Shown piece by piece: positions 14,058-22,776 of a DNA stretch of 24,336 nucleotides. The first letter of the stretch is position 1. Every line of letters begins with the position of its first letter. Source of the stretch: Gemmatimonadales bacterium (GTDB lineage Bacteria > Gemmatimonadota > Gemmatimonadetes > Gemmatimonadales > GWC2-71-9). The notes below the pieces were generated by a model. That model was not told the DNA's origin, ran no database searches, and saw nothing but the letters and a program-made list of their open reading frames with translations. Position numbers and translations under genes: made by a program. The stretch is taken from contig JAUVTI010000010.1 in NCBI GenBank assembly GCA_030601605.1, positions 1-24,336 of the forward strand, read 5' to 3'.

Positions 14058-16328
14058 ATCACTCAGTTCAGGGACGAGTGGCTCTCGCCCACCATCGAGG
14101 AGCTCATCGGGACTGAGAAGCTCGAGGAGCTGCGCCAGGGAGAGTCCGAAACGGACTCCCTCTGGGAGGCGGTTGTGAGCGGTGGGCAGGTCTCCGACGA
14201 GGCCCTGCTCTCCAACCTCTCCACTCGGTTCCGGCTCAAGATCGCGGACGTTTCGCTGAGCGATAAGCAGGCGCGCGAGATCGTGTCGGAGCAGGTGGCG
14301 CGTCGCTACCACATCCTGCCGATCCGGATCACCGACTCGTTCCTCGAGATCGCCACCGCCAATCCGTTCGATCTCGACTGCGAGAAGACGTTGGCGTTCG
14401 CCACCGGGCGCGAGGTACGCATTCAGCTCGCGAGCCCGGCCCGCATCCGCGAGAAGATAGACGAGTTCTACCAGCCCGAGAACGTGATCGAGAAGCTGCT
14501 CGACACGCTGGACTCGGTCGAGACCGACATCACCCAGCTCGACGACAAGCCGGAGGCGGAGGATCTGACGATCTCCGCCGAGGAGGCCTCCCAGCGGCCC
14601 GTCGTCCGGCTGGTGGATCTCATCCTCTCCGAGGGCATCAACTCGCGGGCCAGCGACGTGCACATCGAGCCGGAGGAGGGCGGAGTAGCTGTCCGCTACC
14701 GAATCGACGGTGTGCTGCGGCAGGTGATGAAGATCCCGCGGGCTGCCGGGCTGCCGCTCATCTCGCGCATCAAGATCATCTCCGGCCTCGACATCGCCGA
14801 CCGGCTGCGCCCTCAGGACGGGCGCGCGCGGGTCGCGGTCAACGGGGTGCCGGTCGATCTGCGTGTCTCCACGCTCCCGGCCTCACTGGGCGAGAAGGTC
14901 GTGGTCCGCGTGCTCGACGCCACGCAGGTCGTTCTCTCCCTGGATAAGCTCGGCCTCAATCCGACCGAGGCCGACCAGATCCGGGAGCTGCTCGAGCACC
15001 GCGACGGGATCATCCTGTGCACCGGCCCCACGGGCTCGGGAAAGACCACCACTCTCTACTCCTGCCTCCGCCACGTGCAGAACGAGGGCGTGAACATCGT
15101 GACGGTCGAGGATCCGGTCGAGTACCGCATCCAGGGGATCGTCCAGGTGCAGGTGCACGAGAAGGCAGGACTCACGTTCGCCGCGGCGCTGCGCTCGATC
15201 CTGCGTCAGGATCCCGACGTGGTGCTGGTTGGTGAGGTGCGCGACCGGGAGACCGCCCAGATCGCCACGCAGGCATCGCTGACCGGCCACCTCGTGCTCT
15301 CCACCCTGCACACCAACGACGCGCCCAACGCGGTCACGCGGCTCGTGGACATCGGGATGGAGCCCTACAAGATCGCGAGCGCGCTGCGCGGCGTCGTGGC
15401 GCAGCGGCTCATGCGGCTGCTCTGCCCCACCTGCAAGGAGGTCTGGGTGGAGTCGATCCCGCCCAAGCTGCAGACCTGGATCCCGAGCGACACGCCCGTC
15501 TATCGGGCGGTGGGATGCCCGGAGTGCGCCATGACCGGATACCGTGGGCGCTTCTCGATCGTGGAGATCCTGAGGGTGACGCCCGAAGTGGAGCGCGTCA
15601 TCGGCGCGGCCGAAACGGCCGACCGCATCGCGGCCGCCGGACGCCGCGCCGGCATGAAGTCGCTCTGGGAGAGCGGTCTCGCCCACGTGCTGCGCGGCGA
15701 CTCCACGGTCGACGAGCTGCTGCGCGTGGTGGACGTGCCGCAGGAGGACGAGGCCGAGGCCCCGGATACGAAGCGGAAGCGCTTCTCCGGACCGCGGGCC
15801 AGGGCGCAAAGGGAAGCGCCGGTCAAGGAGGCGCACGGAGAAGCCGAGGCCGGGCACGACCACGGCGAAGCTCCCTCGGGCGCGTTCGAGCTGCTCGAGC
15901 CGGTCGACGCGGCGCCCACCGGCCGCGCGGCTGGAATCAAGGTGCTGCTGGTTGACGACGAGAACCAACTGCGCCGTGTGATGCGCGATCTGCTGGAGCG
16001 CGACGGCTACAAGGTGGTGGAGGCGAGCGACGGGGTGGAGGCGCTGGACCAGGTGGACCGGCACGCTCCCGACATCATCGTCCTCGATCTCAACCTCCCC
16101 GGCCTGGACGGCTACGGAGTGCTGAGCCATCTGCGGTCGCGCCAGGCGACCGAGGACATTCCGGTGGTGGTGCTGACTGCGCGGGGGGACGAAGACGCCG
16201 AGGTGCGGGTGTTCGACCTCGGCGCCGATGACTTCCTCTCCAAGCCCTTCCGGGCCCGGGCGCTGTCGGCCCGACTCCAGGCGGTCCTGGCGCGGGCCCG
16301 GGGGATTTCACCGCGGCGGGATCTCTAG
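14058..16328 (+). CDS. PilB/GspE-type secretion ATPase fused to a C-terminal receiver domain
   Basis: 756 residues counted from ATC 14058. Residues 10-140 form the N-terminal GspE/MshEN-like domain. Residues 180-560 form the type II secretion/type IV pilus assembly ATPase: Walker A GPTGSGKT (323-330), Walker B region DPDVVLVGEVRD, His box LSTLHTND, and the tetra-Cys zinc site CPTC (456, 459) and CPEC (487, 490). A charged, low-complexity linker (about 561-625) leads to a receiver domain with D633/D634, phospho-acceptor D677 (IIVLDLNLP), T707 and K729, all key residues intact. The frame is open upstream to a GTG at 13950, but GGAGG at 14046-14050 sits 7 nt before ATC 14058, where the conserved domain begins; no ATG, GTG or TTG fits nearby. 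No other pilus or secretion genes are in the window. Confidence 0.9.
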   Translation: MTQFRDEWLSPTIEELIGTEKLEELRQGESETDSLWEAVVSGGQVSDEALLSNLSTRFRLKIADVSLSDKQAREIVSEQVARRYHILPIRITDSFLEIATANPFDLDCEKTLAFATGREVRIQLASPARIREKIDEFYQPENVIEKLLDTLDSVETDITQLDDKPEAEDLTISAEEASQRPVVRLVDLILSEGINSRASDVHIEPEEGGVAVRYRIDGVLRQVMKIPRAAGLPLISRIKIISGLDIADRLRPQDGRARVAVNGVPVDLRVSTLPASLGEKVVVRVLDATQVVLSLDKLGLNPTEADQIRELLEHRDGIILCTGPTGSGKTTTLYSCLRHVQNEGVNIVTVEDPVEYRIQGIVQVQVHEKAGLTFAAALRSILRQDPDVVLVGEVRDRETAQIATQASLTGHLVLSTLHTNDAPNAVTRLVDIGMEPYKIASALRGVVAQRLMRLLCPTCKEVWVESIPPKLQTWIPSDTPVYRAVGCPECAMTGYRGRFSIVEILRVTPEVERVIGAAETADRIAAAGRRAGMKSLWESGLAHVLRGDSTVDELLRVVDVPQEDEAEAPDTKRKRFSGPRARAQREAPVKEAHGEAEAGHDHGEAPSGAFELLEPVDAAPTGRAAGIKVLLVDDENQLRRVMRDLLERDGYKVVEASDGVEALDQVDRHAPDIIVLDLNLPGLDGYGVLSHLRSRQATEDIPVVVLTARGDEDAEVRVFDLGADDFLSKPFRARALSARLQAVLARARGISPRRDL

Positions 16329-18418
16329 CGCATCATCTCCGCGGCCGCGGCTCGTAACTCCCTCACATTGAATGGTTTACGGAAGTAGCGGCAGCCCAGG
16401 CCGCTGAGCCACTCCTCTGTCTCTGGTCGCACGTCGGCGGTAAGGAGGATCGTGCGGGCGGTGAGCTCCGGGAACTTCGTGTGGAGCACGGTCGCGAAGC
16501 TCTCGCCGGCCGACACCGCGGCGCGGGCGTCGGCGATGACCAGGTCGTAGCGGTTCCGGGCCAGGAGGTCGATGGCCTGCTTCGCATCCGGAGCGGTTTC
16601 GACGTCCTGCCCGTCCTGGGCGAACAGCACCCCTATCATGCGCCGCACCGCTGGGTCGTCGTCCATGAGCAGGATGCGTCGTCCGCCGGGCGCCGCCGTT
16701 TCGCCGCGCCCGGCCCCTTCGGTCTGTGACGGGGATGGCGTGGGCCGGCCTATCGGCAGCGCCACCGTGAACAGCGCGCCCCCCTCGGGGGCGCGGTCGG
16801 CCGTGATCTGCCCGCCGTGGTCTTCCACGATGCGGTAGGTGATGGAGAGGCCGAGCCCCGTGCCCTTCCCGGGAGCCTTCGTGGTCACGAAGGGGTCGAA
16901 GATCCGCGGCAGGAGGTCGTCGGGGATCCCGGGGCCTGAGTCCGCGACGCGCAGCACAGCCCGCTTCTTCTCTCGGGCGCTGGTAACCCGGAGGTGCCGT
17001 GGCTGGTCGGGAGGTAGCTTGCTCATGGCCTGCACGGCGTTGGTGAGGAGGTTCAGTACGACCTGCTGTATCTGGTGGCGATCACCCCTCACCGCCGGCA
17101 GCCCGGGGGCGAGATCGGTCTCGAGCTGCACGTCCCCCAGCCTGAGCTCGTAGCCGATGAGTGATAGGGCCCGCTCGGCTACCTCATTGAGATCCACGTC
17201 CCCGACGTCGGTGGGCCCCTTGCGCGCGAAGGCGAGCAGGTCACCCACGATCTTGGCCGCGCGCTCAGCCTGCTCGTGGATCACGCGTATGTGGTCCCGG
17301 TCCCGCTCGCTGGGCTCCGATTGCTGCAGCAGGAACTCCGACAGCCCCGCGATCGAGGTGAGTGGGTTGTTCAGTTCATGGGCGACTCCCGATACCAGCT
17401 GACCCACCGCCGCCATCTTCTCACTCTGGACCAACTGAGCCTCGAGCGCCTTCTGCTCGGTCACGTCCTCGATCAGAGTCGCCACCCAGCCGGGAGCCAC
17501 CTCGGCGCTGATGAGTGATGCGCCCACCCGCAGGATCCGGTTGAGGGTTGTCGAGCGGAAGGGGAGGGGTGGCGGCGGGGAGCCGCCGCGGGCCGTCGCG
17601 ATCAGGTCGGCCAGCTGGGAAGAGCCGCTGGCCAGGGTGGTGCTCAGGTCCAACCCGATCAGGTCAGGCAGCTTGGCCCCGATCATCACCGCCAGGGCGC
17701 GGTTGGCGCGGCGGATCTGTCCGGTCTCGTCGACCACTGCGACCCCGTCTGCCAGGGCGTCGAACGTGGTCTCCCACTGCAGCTTCCCGCTGTGGACCAG
17801 GGCGAAGAACCGCGCGTTGGCGAACGCCATCGCCGCGTGTGTTGCGACCGTCGAGAGCAGGCGCAGGTCCTCCTCGGAGTACGGCTCGGCGCTCTCCTTC
17901 ACGACCGCAACTGCCCCCATCGTCATGCCGTGCGCCCGGAGGGGAACCGCAGCGGCCTGGCGGGCGCGGACTTCGCCCAGGACCAGGGGGGCATCGCTGC
18001 CGACGCCCTCCACCGTCTGGAGCCGTCCCTCGGCCATCGCCGCGGCGACGACGCCGGGGCCGTCTCCGGCGCCGGCCTCCGTGCCCTTGAGCTGCTCGAG
18101 GTTGCCGCCGGCCGCCAGCACCCGCAGGCGGTCGGGCGGATCACCGCCCAGGATCACTGCAGCGCCATCACACGGTATGAAGCGCTCTACGAAGTGCGAG
18201 ACCTGTTCCGCGATGCGGTCGACTTGAATCGAGTCCGAGAGGACGTAGGTGAGCTCCTGTAGCGAGAACAGCTCGTTGAGGCGGCGCGTGAGCTCGGAGC
18301 GCGCTTCGGCCAACTCGGGCGCGGCGCGGTGGGCGGCGCGGCGCATCGCGAATACGGTGCCGATCCACCATCCGGCGACGAGCGCCGCCGCGCCGAGCGT
18401 GAGCCAGACGAACGTCAC
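16325..18418 (-). CDS. Hybrid sensor histidine kinase (TM-GAF-PAS-HisKA-HATPase-REC)
   Basis: 697 residues. One membrane segment at 3-24; a GAF domain at about 50-205; a PAS domain at about 212-320; a HisKA dimerisation helix with phospho-acceptor H347 (GVAHELNNPLTSI); and a HATPase_c domain with N box NLLTNAVQAM, G1 DSGPGIP, and G2 GKGTGLGLSI. A C-terminal receiver at 580-697 has D586-D588, D630 as phospho-acceptor, T660 and K681. The kinase therefore looks active and able to pass phosphate to its own receiver. Start GTG 18418 overlaps the TGA of the acyltransferase (GTGA). Its TAG stop and that of the convergent ATPase gene share the four bases CTAG. The neighbouring ATPase-receiver fusion is an obvious candidate partner, by position only. 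Confidence 0.95.
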   Translation of the reverse strand: MTFVWLTLGAAALVAGWWIGTVFAMRRAAHRAAPELAEARSELTRRLNELFSLQELTYVLSDSIQVDRIAEQVSHFVERFIPCDGAAVILGGDPPDRLRVLAAGGNLEQLKGTEAGAGDGPGVVAAAMAEGRLQTVEGVGSDAPLVLGEVRARQAAAVPLRAHGMTMGAVAVVKESAEPYSEEDLRLLSTVATHAAMAFANARFFALVHSGKLQWETTFDALADGVAVVDETGQIRRANRALAVMIGAKLPDLIGLDLSTTLASGSSQLADLIATARGGSPPPPLPFRSTTLNRILRVGASLISAEVAPGWVATLIEDVTEQKALEAQLVQSEKMAAVGQLVSGVAHELNNPLTSIAGLSEFLLQQSEPSERDRDHIRVIHEQAERAAKIVGDLLAFARKGPTDVGDVDLNEVAERALSLIGYELRLGDVQLETDLAPGLPAVRGDRHQIQQVVLNLLTNAVQAMSKLPPDQPRHLRVTSAREKKRAVLRVADSGPGIPDDLLPRIFDPFVTTKAPGKGTGLGLSITYRIVEDHGGQITADRAPEGGALFTVALPIGRPTPSPSQTEGAGRGETAAPGGRRILLMDDDPAVRRMIGVLFAQDGQDVETAPDAKQAIDLLARNRYDLVIADARAAVSAGESFATVLHTKFPELTARTILLTADVRPETEEWLSGLGCRYFRKPFNVRELRAAAAEMMR

Positions 18419-19245
18419 CCGGCGGGTGGCTCCGACGATCCGGTGATCTCGGGCGGCGCGTTGGGCTTCACCCGCACCGGCTTGGCGGGTACGCCCAGGT
18501 AGAGGTGCCAGGGCTTGGCGTCTTTGGTCAGCACGGCTCCCGCCCCGACGATTGCCTGCTCGCCCACGTGCACTCCGGCGAGCACCGTGGCGTGGTAGGT
18601 GATCCGCACTCCGTCCTCCAGCACGACCTGCGCATCAGTCACGTCTTCCTGATCTGCCAGGGCGTGGGTGTGGCTGTAGATGTTGGCGTAGTCGGCTACC
18701 GACACCTTGTTGCCCAGTACTATGCCACCGCGATCGTCCAGCAACACGTGACGGTGCACCACCACGTCGTCACCTACCTCCATGTTGTACCCGAAGGAGA
18801 ACTCGACGAACTGAAAGCACTTGAAGTTCTTGCCGCACCGCCCGAAGACGTGCTGTGCCAGCATGCGGCGGAACCGGATGGCCACATCCACGTTGCCGCC
18901 TCCCAGCGGCGAGCGATCGAAGCTCTGCCACAGCCAGAGCAGCGGCTTCACGCGCGCGTAGCGCTCGGTGTCGATCTCGTGGTAGTACTCGGGCTCGAGC
19001 GAGACGTGGTGCGGGTCGAGCGCGAGCAGGGCGGCGCGCGTCGCGGCCGATGTCGCCGGATCGGCCACCAGGTCCTCGTAGTTGGCCAGGCCGGGGTAGT
19101 GGATGTCGGACAGGACCTCGCGGCACAGCTCGTACCGGTCGCACCCGGGATCGGCCAGGCGCTCCTCCAGCTCCCCCAGCCACCGGTCGTACGACCGGGC
19201 TGAGAGCTCCGGAAGGGACGGCTTGCGCAGCGGGCGGTGCACCAT
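18415..19245 (-). CDS. Hexapeptide-repeat (left-handed beta-helix) acyltransferase
   Basis: 276 residues from ATG 19245; a GAGGA element about 8 nt upstream fixes this start, although the frame is open 20 codons further. The C-terminal half (about 153-258) shows left-handed beta-helix repeats: VGDDVVVHRHVLLDDRGGIVLGNKVSVAD, then SHTH 191-194 with the likely catalytic His, VHVGEQAIVGAGAVLTKD, and the terminal YLGVPAKPVR found in maltose/galactoside/serine acetyltransferase relatives. The first 150 residues are mostly helical, with no known domain visible, and are much longer than in simple acetyltransferases. The acceptor is unknown; a cell-surface sugar or lipid is a common target of the family. 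Coupled by GTGA to the downstream hybrid kinase. Confidence 0.85.
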   Translation of the reverse strand: MVHRPLRKPSLPELSARSYDRWLGELEERLADPGCDRYELCREVLSDIHYPGLANYEDLVADPATSAATRAALLALDPHHVSLEPEYYHEIDTERYARVKPLLWLWQSFDRSPLGGGNVDVAIRFRRMLAQHVFGRCGKNFKCFQFVEFSFGYNMEVGDDVVVHRHVLLDDRGGIVLGNKVSVADYANIYSHTHALADQEDVTDAQVVLEDGVRITYHATVLAGVHVGEQAIVGAGAVLTKDAKPWHLYLGVPAKPVRVKPNAPPEITGSSEPPAG

Positions 19246-19295
19246 GGCCGTCTTCCTCTTCCAGTGAGAGATTACTCTGGTTAAATATGACCGAT

Positions 19296-19309
19296 GTATT
19301 CGCAAATAC
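19296..19309. promoter_or_regulatory. Small palindrome in divergent intergenic region
   Basis: GTATTCGCAAATAC is an inverted repeat (5-bp arms, 4-nt centre) in the 96-nt AT-richer gap between the acyltransferase and CbiX-like genes. TAAATA at 19282-19287 is a plausible -10 for the plus strand. The palindrome would then lie just downstream of the start of transcription, a typical operator position; no regulator is known. Confidence 0.3.
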
Positions 19310-19341
19310 TGTCGTTGGCCACTGGAAAGGACAACTGCTGG

Positions 19342-20295
19342 ATGCCTGGGCTCCTCCGTGTCTCACACATCGGCCGCCGCTGGATTCGCCACAATCCTAA
19401 CGCGTTCAGAGCCGGGCTACTAGCCGCCGCGCTGCTGGCCGTATCGGACGCCGTCCCGGCTCAGGAGCCGGCATCCGTCGGGACCGTGCTCGTTGCCCAC
19501 GGAGGGGGCGCTGCCTGGAACGAGCAGGTCATCGCGGTGGCCCGGCAGCTCGAGACGGGGGGGTCGGTCGGGGTCGCGTTCCTCATGACGGGTGATAGCG
19601 CGAGCGGCCGCCGGTTCCAGGACGTCGTCGGGCGGTTGGCGGACGCTGGTGCCGTCAAGATCGTGGTTGTTCCGCTGCTCGTCTCGAGCCACAGCGGCCA
19701 CTACGAGCAGGTCCGCTACCTGGTGGGCGAGGCCGATTCCCTTTCTCCAGGGATGCTGCGCCATCTCGAGGACGGCGGCATCGCCCCTCCCGCCACGCCG
19801 GTCCCGCTCGTTCTCACGGCAGCGATGGACGGCTCTCCGGAGATCGCGGAGGCCCTGCGGGAGCGGGCGCTGTCGCTGGCCGAGGTGCCGGAGCAGCAGG
19901 CCGTGTTCATCGTCGGCCACGGTCCCAACTCAGCCGAGCGCGCTGCCGCCTGGATGATCAACCTCCGGGTGCTCGCCGACAGCGTCCGGTCGGGGTCGCC
20001 CTTTCGCGACGTGAAGGTGGGACTGCTGCGGGACGACGCGCCGCCGGCGGTGCGCCAGGAGGCGGTGCGCCGGATGCGCGACATCATCCAGCTGCAGCAC
20101 GAGCTTACCGGGTACCCGGTGGTCGTGGTGCCCGTGTTGATCGCGCGCGGGCGTATCACCAATGAGAAGATCCCGGCCGACTTGGCCGGGATGCCGGTAA
20201 CCTACTCTGGGGATGCGCTGCTACCGCATCCCGGCGTGGCACGCTGGATCGAGGCGCGTGTGCGGCAGGCCGTGAGCGCCGCCCACGCCCCCTGA
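19342..20295 (+). CDS. Exported CbiX/sirohydrochlorin chelatase-like protein
   Basis: 317 residues from ATG 19342 (AAAGGA 10 nt upstream). The in-frame ATG at 19294 adds 16 residues and cannot be excluded. After a basic n-region of about 23 residues, AGLLAAALLAVSDAVPAQ is a signal peptide, so the mature protein is periplasmic or secreted. The mature part has two CbiX-like halves. The first begins GTVLVAHGGG (H53) and carries VVVPLLVSSHSGHYEQ (H117, H120), the metal/tetrapyrrole-site pattern. The second begins FIVGHGPNS (H193) and ends LLPHPGVARWIEAR. Cytosolic relatives insert Co or Fe into sirohydrochlorin for cobalamin or siroheme. Export and the absence of any tetrapyrrole gene nearby make that role doubtful; metal binding is plausible. 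Confidence 0.8.
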   Translation: MPGLLRVSHIGRRWIRHNPNAFRAGLLAAALLAVSDAVPAQEPASVGTVLVAHGGGAAWNEQVIAVARQLETGGSVGVAFLMTGDSASGRRFQDVVGRLADAGAVKIVVVPLLVSSHSGHYEQVRYLVGEADSLSPGMLRHLEDGGIAPPATPVPLVLTAAMDGSPEIAEALRERALSLAEVPEQQAVFIVGHGPNSAERAAAWMINLRVLADSVRSGSPFRDVKVGLLRDDAPPAVRQEAVRRMRDIIQLQHELTGYPVVVVPVLIARGRITNEKIPADLAGMPVTYSGDALLPHPGVARWIEARVRQAVSAAHAP

Positions 20296-20307
20296 GGCTG
20301 ACCTGGG

Positions 20308-20982
20308 CTACCGACCCCCCGCTGCCGCCCGGGCCTGTATCGCCACCCACTCCCGCTCCAGAGTCCGGATTATCCCTGCCCAGGCATTGGTGGTGAACCG
20401 GTCGTATGACACGGATATCTCGTTCTCGAGACGGATGCCGTCACCGTACATGTAGATCGCGATGGCCGTCTCCCGCTGGTCGAGCTGTTGGTCGTGCCAC
20501 AGGGGTGACAGGGGGAATATCTCCACCGGGCGGAACACGCGGTTCTGACTCGTCACCTGGAGCAAGTCGGGTATGAAGCGGGCGGCGTTCTGCCTGCCGA
20601 AGAAGGTGACCAGGAACAGCGTGGGCGAATCCAAGCCGTTGCGGGCGGCGGCCTCCTCGATCTCCGGCGCCTGGCGCAGCAGGAGGCGGTGGAACGAGTT
20701 GTACGTGTCGGGCGAGAGCATTCGGATGATGCTCTCGCTGAGGGGCAGCACCTGGATCTCGAAGGCGTCCGTCCGGAAGGTGAGCGACACCTGTCGCTGC
20801 CCGAGCGTCCCGTAGCCCGCCGGAGGAGGCTGGTCGAGGTGCATCCCTCCCTCCTGGGCGGCCAGTTGAGGGGCCAGCACCAGGCAGGCCAGCGCCGCCG
20901 CTAACCAGCCGCCAGCAGCGCGTCGATCGCGTCTCCCAGTTCCTGAATTCCGTCGCGGGTCCGCGCGCTGGTCACGATGCAT
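20308..20982 (-). CDS. Exported protein of unknown function
   Basis: 224 residues from ATG 20982, which follows AGGAGG with a 4-nt spacer. This start lies inside engB, giving an 82-nt overlap in another frame. It yields an Arg-rich n-region (1-26), hydrophobic core WLAAALACLVLAP and a cleavage-like LAAQ at 40-43. No later ATG, GTG or TTG leaves an intact signal peptide. The mature part (about 180 residues) contains LTFRTDAFEIQVLPLSESIIRML, a FLVTFFGRQ strand, and EIFPLSPLWHDQQL. I recognise no family. It is the last gene of the tig-clpP-clpX-engB group and ends 12 nt from the convergent CbiX-like gene. Caveat: the AGGAGG also encodes Glu-Glu of EngB, so the start signal could be coincidental. 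Confidence 0.7.
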   Translation of the reverse strand: MHRDQRADPRRNSGTGRRDRRAAGGWLAAALACLVLAPQLAAQEGGMHLDQPPPAGYGTLGQRQVSLTFRTDAFEIQVLPLSESIIRMLSPDTYNSFHRLLLRQAPEIEEAAARNGLDSPTLFLVTFFGRQNAARFIPDLLQVTSQNRVFRPVEIFPLSPLWHDQQLDQRETAIAIYMYGDGIRLENEISVSYDRFTTNAWAGIIRTLEREWVAIQARAAAGGR

Positions 20983-21478
20983 TGATCCTCCTCTAGCTCG
21001 AGGGCGGCCGAGATGGCCCGTGCCTGCTCCGCGCGCCGGCCACTCCCCAACTTGTCGGCCTTCGTGATCGCGGCGAGGACGGGCAGCCCCCGCTCCGAGA
21101 GCAACTCCGCCGCGGCGCGGTCCTCGGCCGAGGGGTCGCGACGCACGTCCAGCAGCCACACCACTCCGGCCAGTTCCTGCCTGGTGGAAAGATACGCCTG
21201 CACGAGCGACTGGAAACCATGCCGCTCGGACTTGGATGCCCGCGCGTAGCCGTAGCCCGGCAGGTCCACGAGGTAGAACCGGTCCTCGATGTTATACACG
21301 TTAGCAGTCCGGGTTTTCCCCGGCGTCTTGCTGGTGTGGGCGAGCGCCTTGCGCCCGATCAGGGCGTTGATCAGCGACGACTTGCCGACGTTGGAACGGC
21401 CCATGATGGCGATCTCGGGAAGAGCTGGCTGAACCTGGAAGTCGGCGGCCGGGAAGCTGCCGACGAACTCGACGGTGT

Positions 21479-21482
<4 letters not shown>
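20901..21482 (-). CDS. engB: Ribosome biogenesis GTP-binding protein EngB (YsxC/YihA)
   Basis: Essential small GTPase for late 50S ribosomal-subunit assembly. From CTG 21482 it has 193 residues, the normal EngB length. The stretch VEFVGSF then PEIAIMGRSNVGKSS (G1 at 28-35) matches the conserved N terminus, so starting at the ATG of MGRSNVGK (21404) would cut off real sequence. Further motifs: G2 TPGKTRTANVY, G3 DLPGYG (73-78), G4 TKAD (139-142) and a G5-like TSAR. The only initiator candidate upstream of VEFVGSF is CTG, whose last two bases begin the TGA stop of clpX (CTGA), a four-base overlap like others in this window. AGAGG lies very close (1 nt) to it. Function is firm; the start is inferred. 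Confidence 0.92.
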
Positions 21483-22729
<1,247 letters not shown>

Positions 22730-22776
22730 CGGTCAGTCCCGAGTTGCCGCTAGTATGGGCTTCGCAAGTCCTTTCG

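Noticed and set aside
11867..14062. Minus-strand frame open for over 2 kb, contiguous with the lipoprotein and lying opposite the barrel gene
   Set aside because: It is antisense to a well-supported exported protein and has the His/Arg/Pro/Gly-rich composition of a high-GC shadow frame; only its last ~194 codons look like a real protein.
14883..16130. 415-codon minus-strand frame opposite the secretion ATPase
   Set aside because: Antisense to Walker and receiver motifs, His/Val/Asp-rich shadow composition, no start signal.
20983..21159. 59-codon upstream extension of the exported protein inside engB
   Set aside because: Shadow frame of engB without ribosome-binding site; ATG 20982 has AGGAGG and starts a sensible signal peptide.
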